Shown piece by piece: positions 6,085 through 7,013 of a stretch of DNA of 7,013 bases. Positions within the stretch are counted from its first letter, which is position 1. Each line of letters starts with the position of its first letter. The notes beneath the pieces are model-generated. The model did no database searches and was not told the DNA's origin. It worked only from the letters and a program-made list of their open reading frames with translations. A program made the translations under genes and the position numbers. Source of the stretch: GCA-002722245 sp964230605 (GTDB lineage: Bacteria; Bacteroidota; Bacteroidia; Flavobacteriales_C; GCA-002722245); assembly GCA_964230605.1 (NCBI GenBank), contig CAXRIN010000044.1, forward strand, positions 1 through 7,013, read 5' to 3'.

Positions 6085-6639
6085 ATGATTTTACCTGTAG
6101 TTGCATTTGGCGACCCTGTTTTAAGAAAGAAAGGGGAGAATATTTCAAAAGATTATGAAGGCCTTTCTGAGTTGATTGAAAATATGTGGGAAACCATGTA
6201 TGGTGCTGAGGGAGTTGGTTTGGCTGCTCCTCAAATAGGTAAGGCGATTAGACTTTTTTTAGTTGATGCTACACCATTTGCCGAAGATGAACCAGAATTA
6301 GATGGATTTAAGAAAGTGTTTATTAACGCTGAGATTTTGGATGAAACTGGTGAAGAGTGGCAGTTTAAAGAAGGTTGTTTAAGTATTCCTGGTATCAGAG
6401 AAAATGTGAAGAGGAATGAAACGGTAAAAATCAAATATTTAGATGAAGAATTCAATGAGCATACGGAAGAATATTCTGGTCTTGCAGCTCGAGTTATTCA
6501 GCACGAATATGATCATATTGAAGGAATTTTGTTTGTTGACAAAATAAATCCCTTGAAAAAACAAATGATTAAACGTAAATTAACCGATATTTCCAAAGGG
6601 AATGTAAAAGCTGGATACCGAATGAGGTTTCCTAAATAA
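6085..6639 (+). CDS. def: Peptide deformylase
   Basis: Def removes the formyl group from the N-terminal Met of new proteins in the cytoplasm, using a bound metal ion (Fe2+ in vivo). All three family motifs are present: motif I GVGLAAPQ (43-50), motif II EGCLS (96-100) with metal ligand C98, and motif III QHEYDH (139-144) with metal ligands H140 and H144 and catalytic E141. The 184 aa are full length, with a basic C-terminal tail (KRKLTDI, GYRMRFPK). The motif II form EGCLS and the absence of an N-terminal extension are those of an ordinary active bacterial enzyme. The MILPVVAFGDP start is typical. It lies 36 bp after ruvX and 13 bp before the next lipoprotein gene, so all three probably share transcripts. 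Confidence 0.97.
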   Translation: MILPVVAFGDPVLRKKGENISKDYEGLSELIENMWETMYGAEGVGLAAPQIGKAIRLFLVDATPFAEDEPELDGFKKVFINAEILDETGEEWQFKEGCLSIPGIRENVKRNETVKIKYLDEEFNEHTEEYSGLAARVIQHEYDHIEGILFVDKINPLKKQMIKRKLTDISKGNVKAGYRMRFPK

Positions 6640-6652
6640 TTAAAAGCACAAT

Positions 6653-7013
6653 ATGAAAAAGATATTATTATCGTTAGGAGTAGCTGTATTATTAAGTTCT
6701 TGTGGAGGGCAAGAAACTTCTACAGAGAAAAAATCTGGGTTTTCAGAACAACAATTAGTTAATGGTTTCGAAAGTGTTAGAGGTAAGTTTAATATAGTTT
6801 TCGAAAATCCTAAAGATCATGATCAAAATGATTTGAAGCCGTTGAACGACAGCTTAGTTTATTATGTTGATGCTTTAGTAGCTGAGTATCCTAAGTCTTC
6901 ACAATTACCAGAAGTTCTATGCCGTGCTGGAATTTCTTCTTTAAATGTTAAAAATGGAGCAAAAGCACTTGAGTATTTAAATTATGTTGTAGATAGTTTT
7001 CCAAAGCATATAA
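6653..7013 (+). CDS. Predicted TPR-like lipoprotein, 3' end outside the window
   Basis: The frame is open from ATG 6653 to the window edge, giving 120 residues with no stop. It begins with a type II signal peptide: MKK, a hydrophobic core (ILLSLGVAVLL) and lipobox LSSC with Cys17, followed by a flexible GGQETSTEKK linker. From about residue 60 the sequence is helical, with the spacing of tetratricopeptide units: a helix around VYYVDALVAEYPKSSQLPEV, then an A-x-x-x-L-x-Y pattern (GAKALEYLNYVVDSFPKHI) at the end. This suits an outer-membrane or periplasm-facing scaffold lipoprotein. Only 13 bp separate it from def, and no terminator lies between, so it is probably the third gene of the ruvX-def run. 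The role and partners are unknown. The TPR call rests on about one and a half repeat units. Confidence 0.8.
   Translation, partial: MKKILLSLGVAVLLSSCGGQETSTEKKSGFSEQQLVNGFESVRGKFNIVFENPKDHDQNDLKPLNDSLVYYVDALVAEYPKSSQLPEVLCRAGISSLNVKNGAKALEYLNYVVDSFPKHI

Noticed and set aside
1..7013. CRISPR array, tRNA/rRNA gene, prophage or transposase
   Set aside because: No regularly spaced repeats, no cloverleaf or rRNA-like sequence, and no integrase, transposase or phage protein motifs were seen on either strand.

Overview
The window is AT-rich chromosomal DNA from a member of the Bacteroidota, most likely order Flavobacteriales. Several things point there. The RpoD-type primary sigma factor is short (287 aa) and lacks region 1.1. 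Shine-Dalgarno motifs are absent in front of the convincing start codons. Exact matches to the Bacteroidota -7 box (TAnnTTTG) sit just upstream of several genes. The two lipoprotein signal peptides are also in keeping. Assignment below order level would be a guess.

Layout. Positions 1-133 hold no gene, only short AT-rich inverted repeats. Positions 134-1000 (minus) are a broken PAS/histidine-kinase gene with a stop at codon 5 and no catalytic ATP-binding half. Positions 1060-3087 (minus) encode UvrB, the nucleotide-excision-repair damage-recognition protein. A clean intrinsic terminator at 3113-3139 separates it from rpoD (3161-4024, minus). An intergenic region of about 220 bp with divergent promoters leads to a small unknown lipoprotein (4245-4610, plus). 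That gene's 3' end overlaps the 3' end of a family 9 glycosyltransferase (4597-5595, minus) by 14 bp. Only 30 bp separate the glycosyltransferase start from a plus-strand run of ruvX/yqgF (5626-6048), def (6085-6639) and a TPR-like lipoprotein (6653 onward) that is cut by the window edge.

Functionally this is mostly housekeeping: DNA repair (UvrB), transcription initiation (RpoD), a RuvX-family nuclease involved in rRNA maturation or DNA processing, N-terminal deformylation of new proteins (Def), LPS/surface glycan assembly (GT9) and two envelope lipoproteins. The genes form no single pathway. I see no mobile element, CRISPR array, tRNA, rRNA, phage gene or defence system, and no convincing previously undescribed system. 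The points most worth a second look are the decayed kinase and its foreign-looking 3' junction, the tight packing (terminator 25 bp before uvrB, 14-bp convergent overlap, 30-bp divergent gap), and two -7 boxes so close to start codons that they predict leaderless mRNAs.
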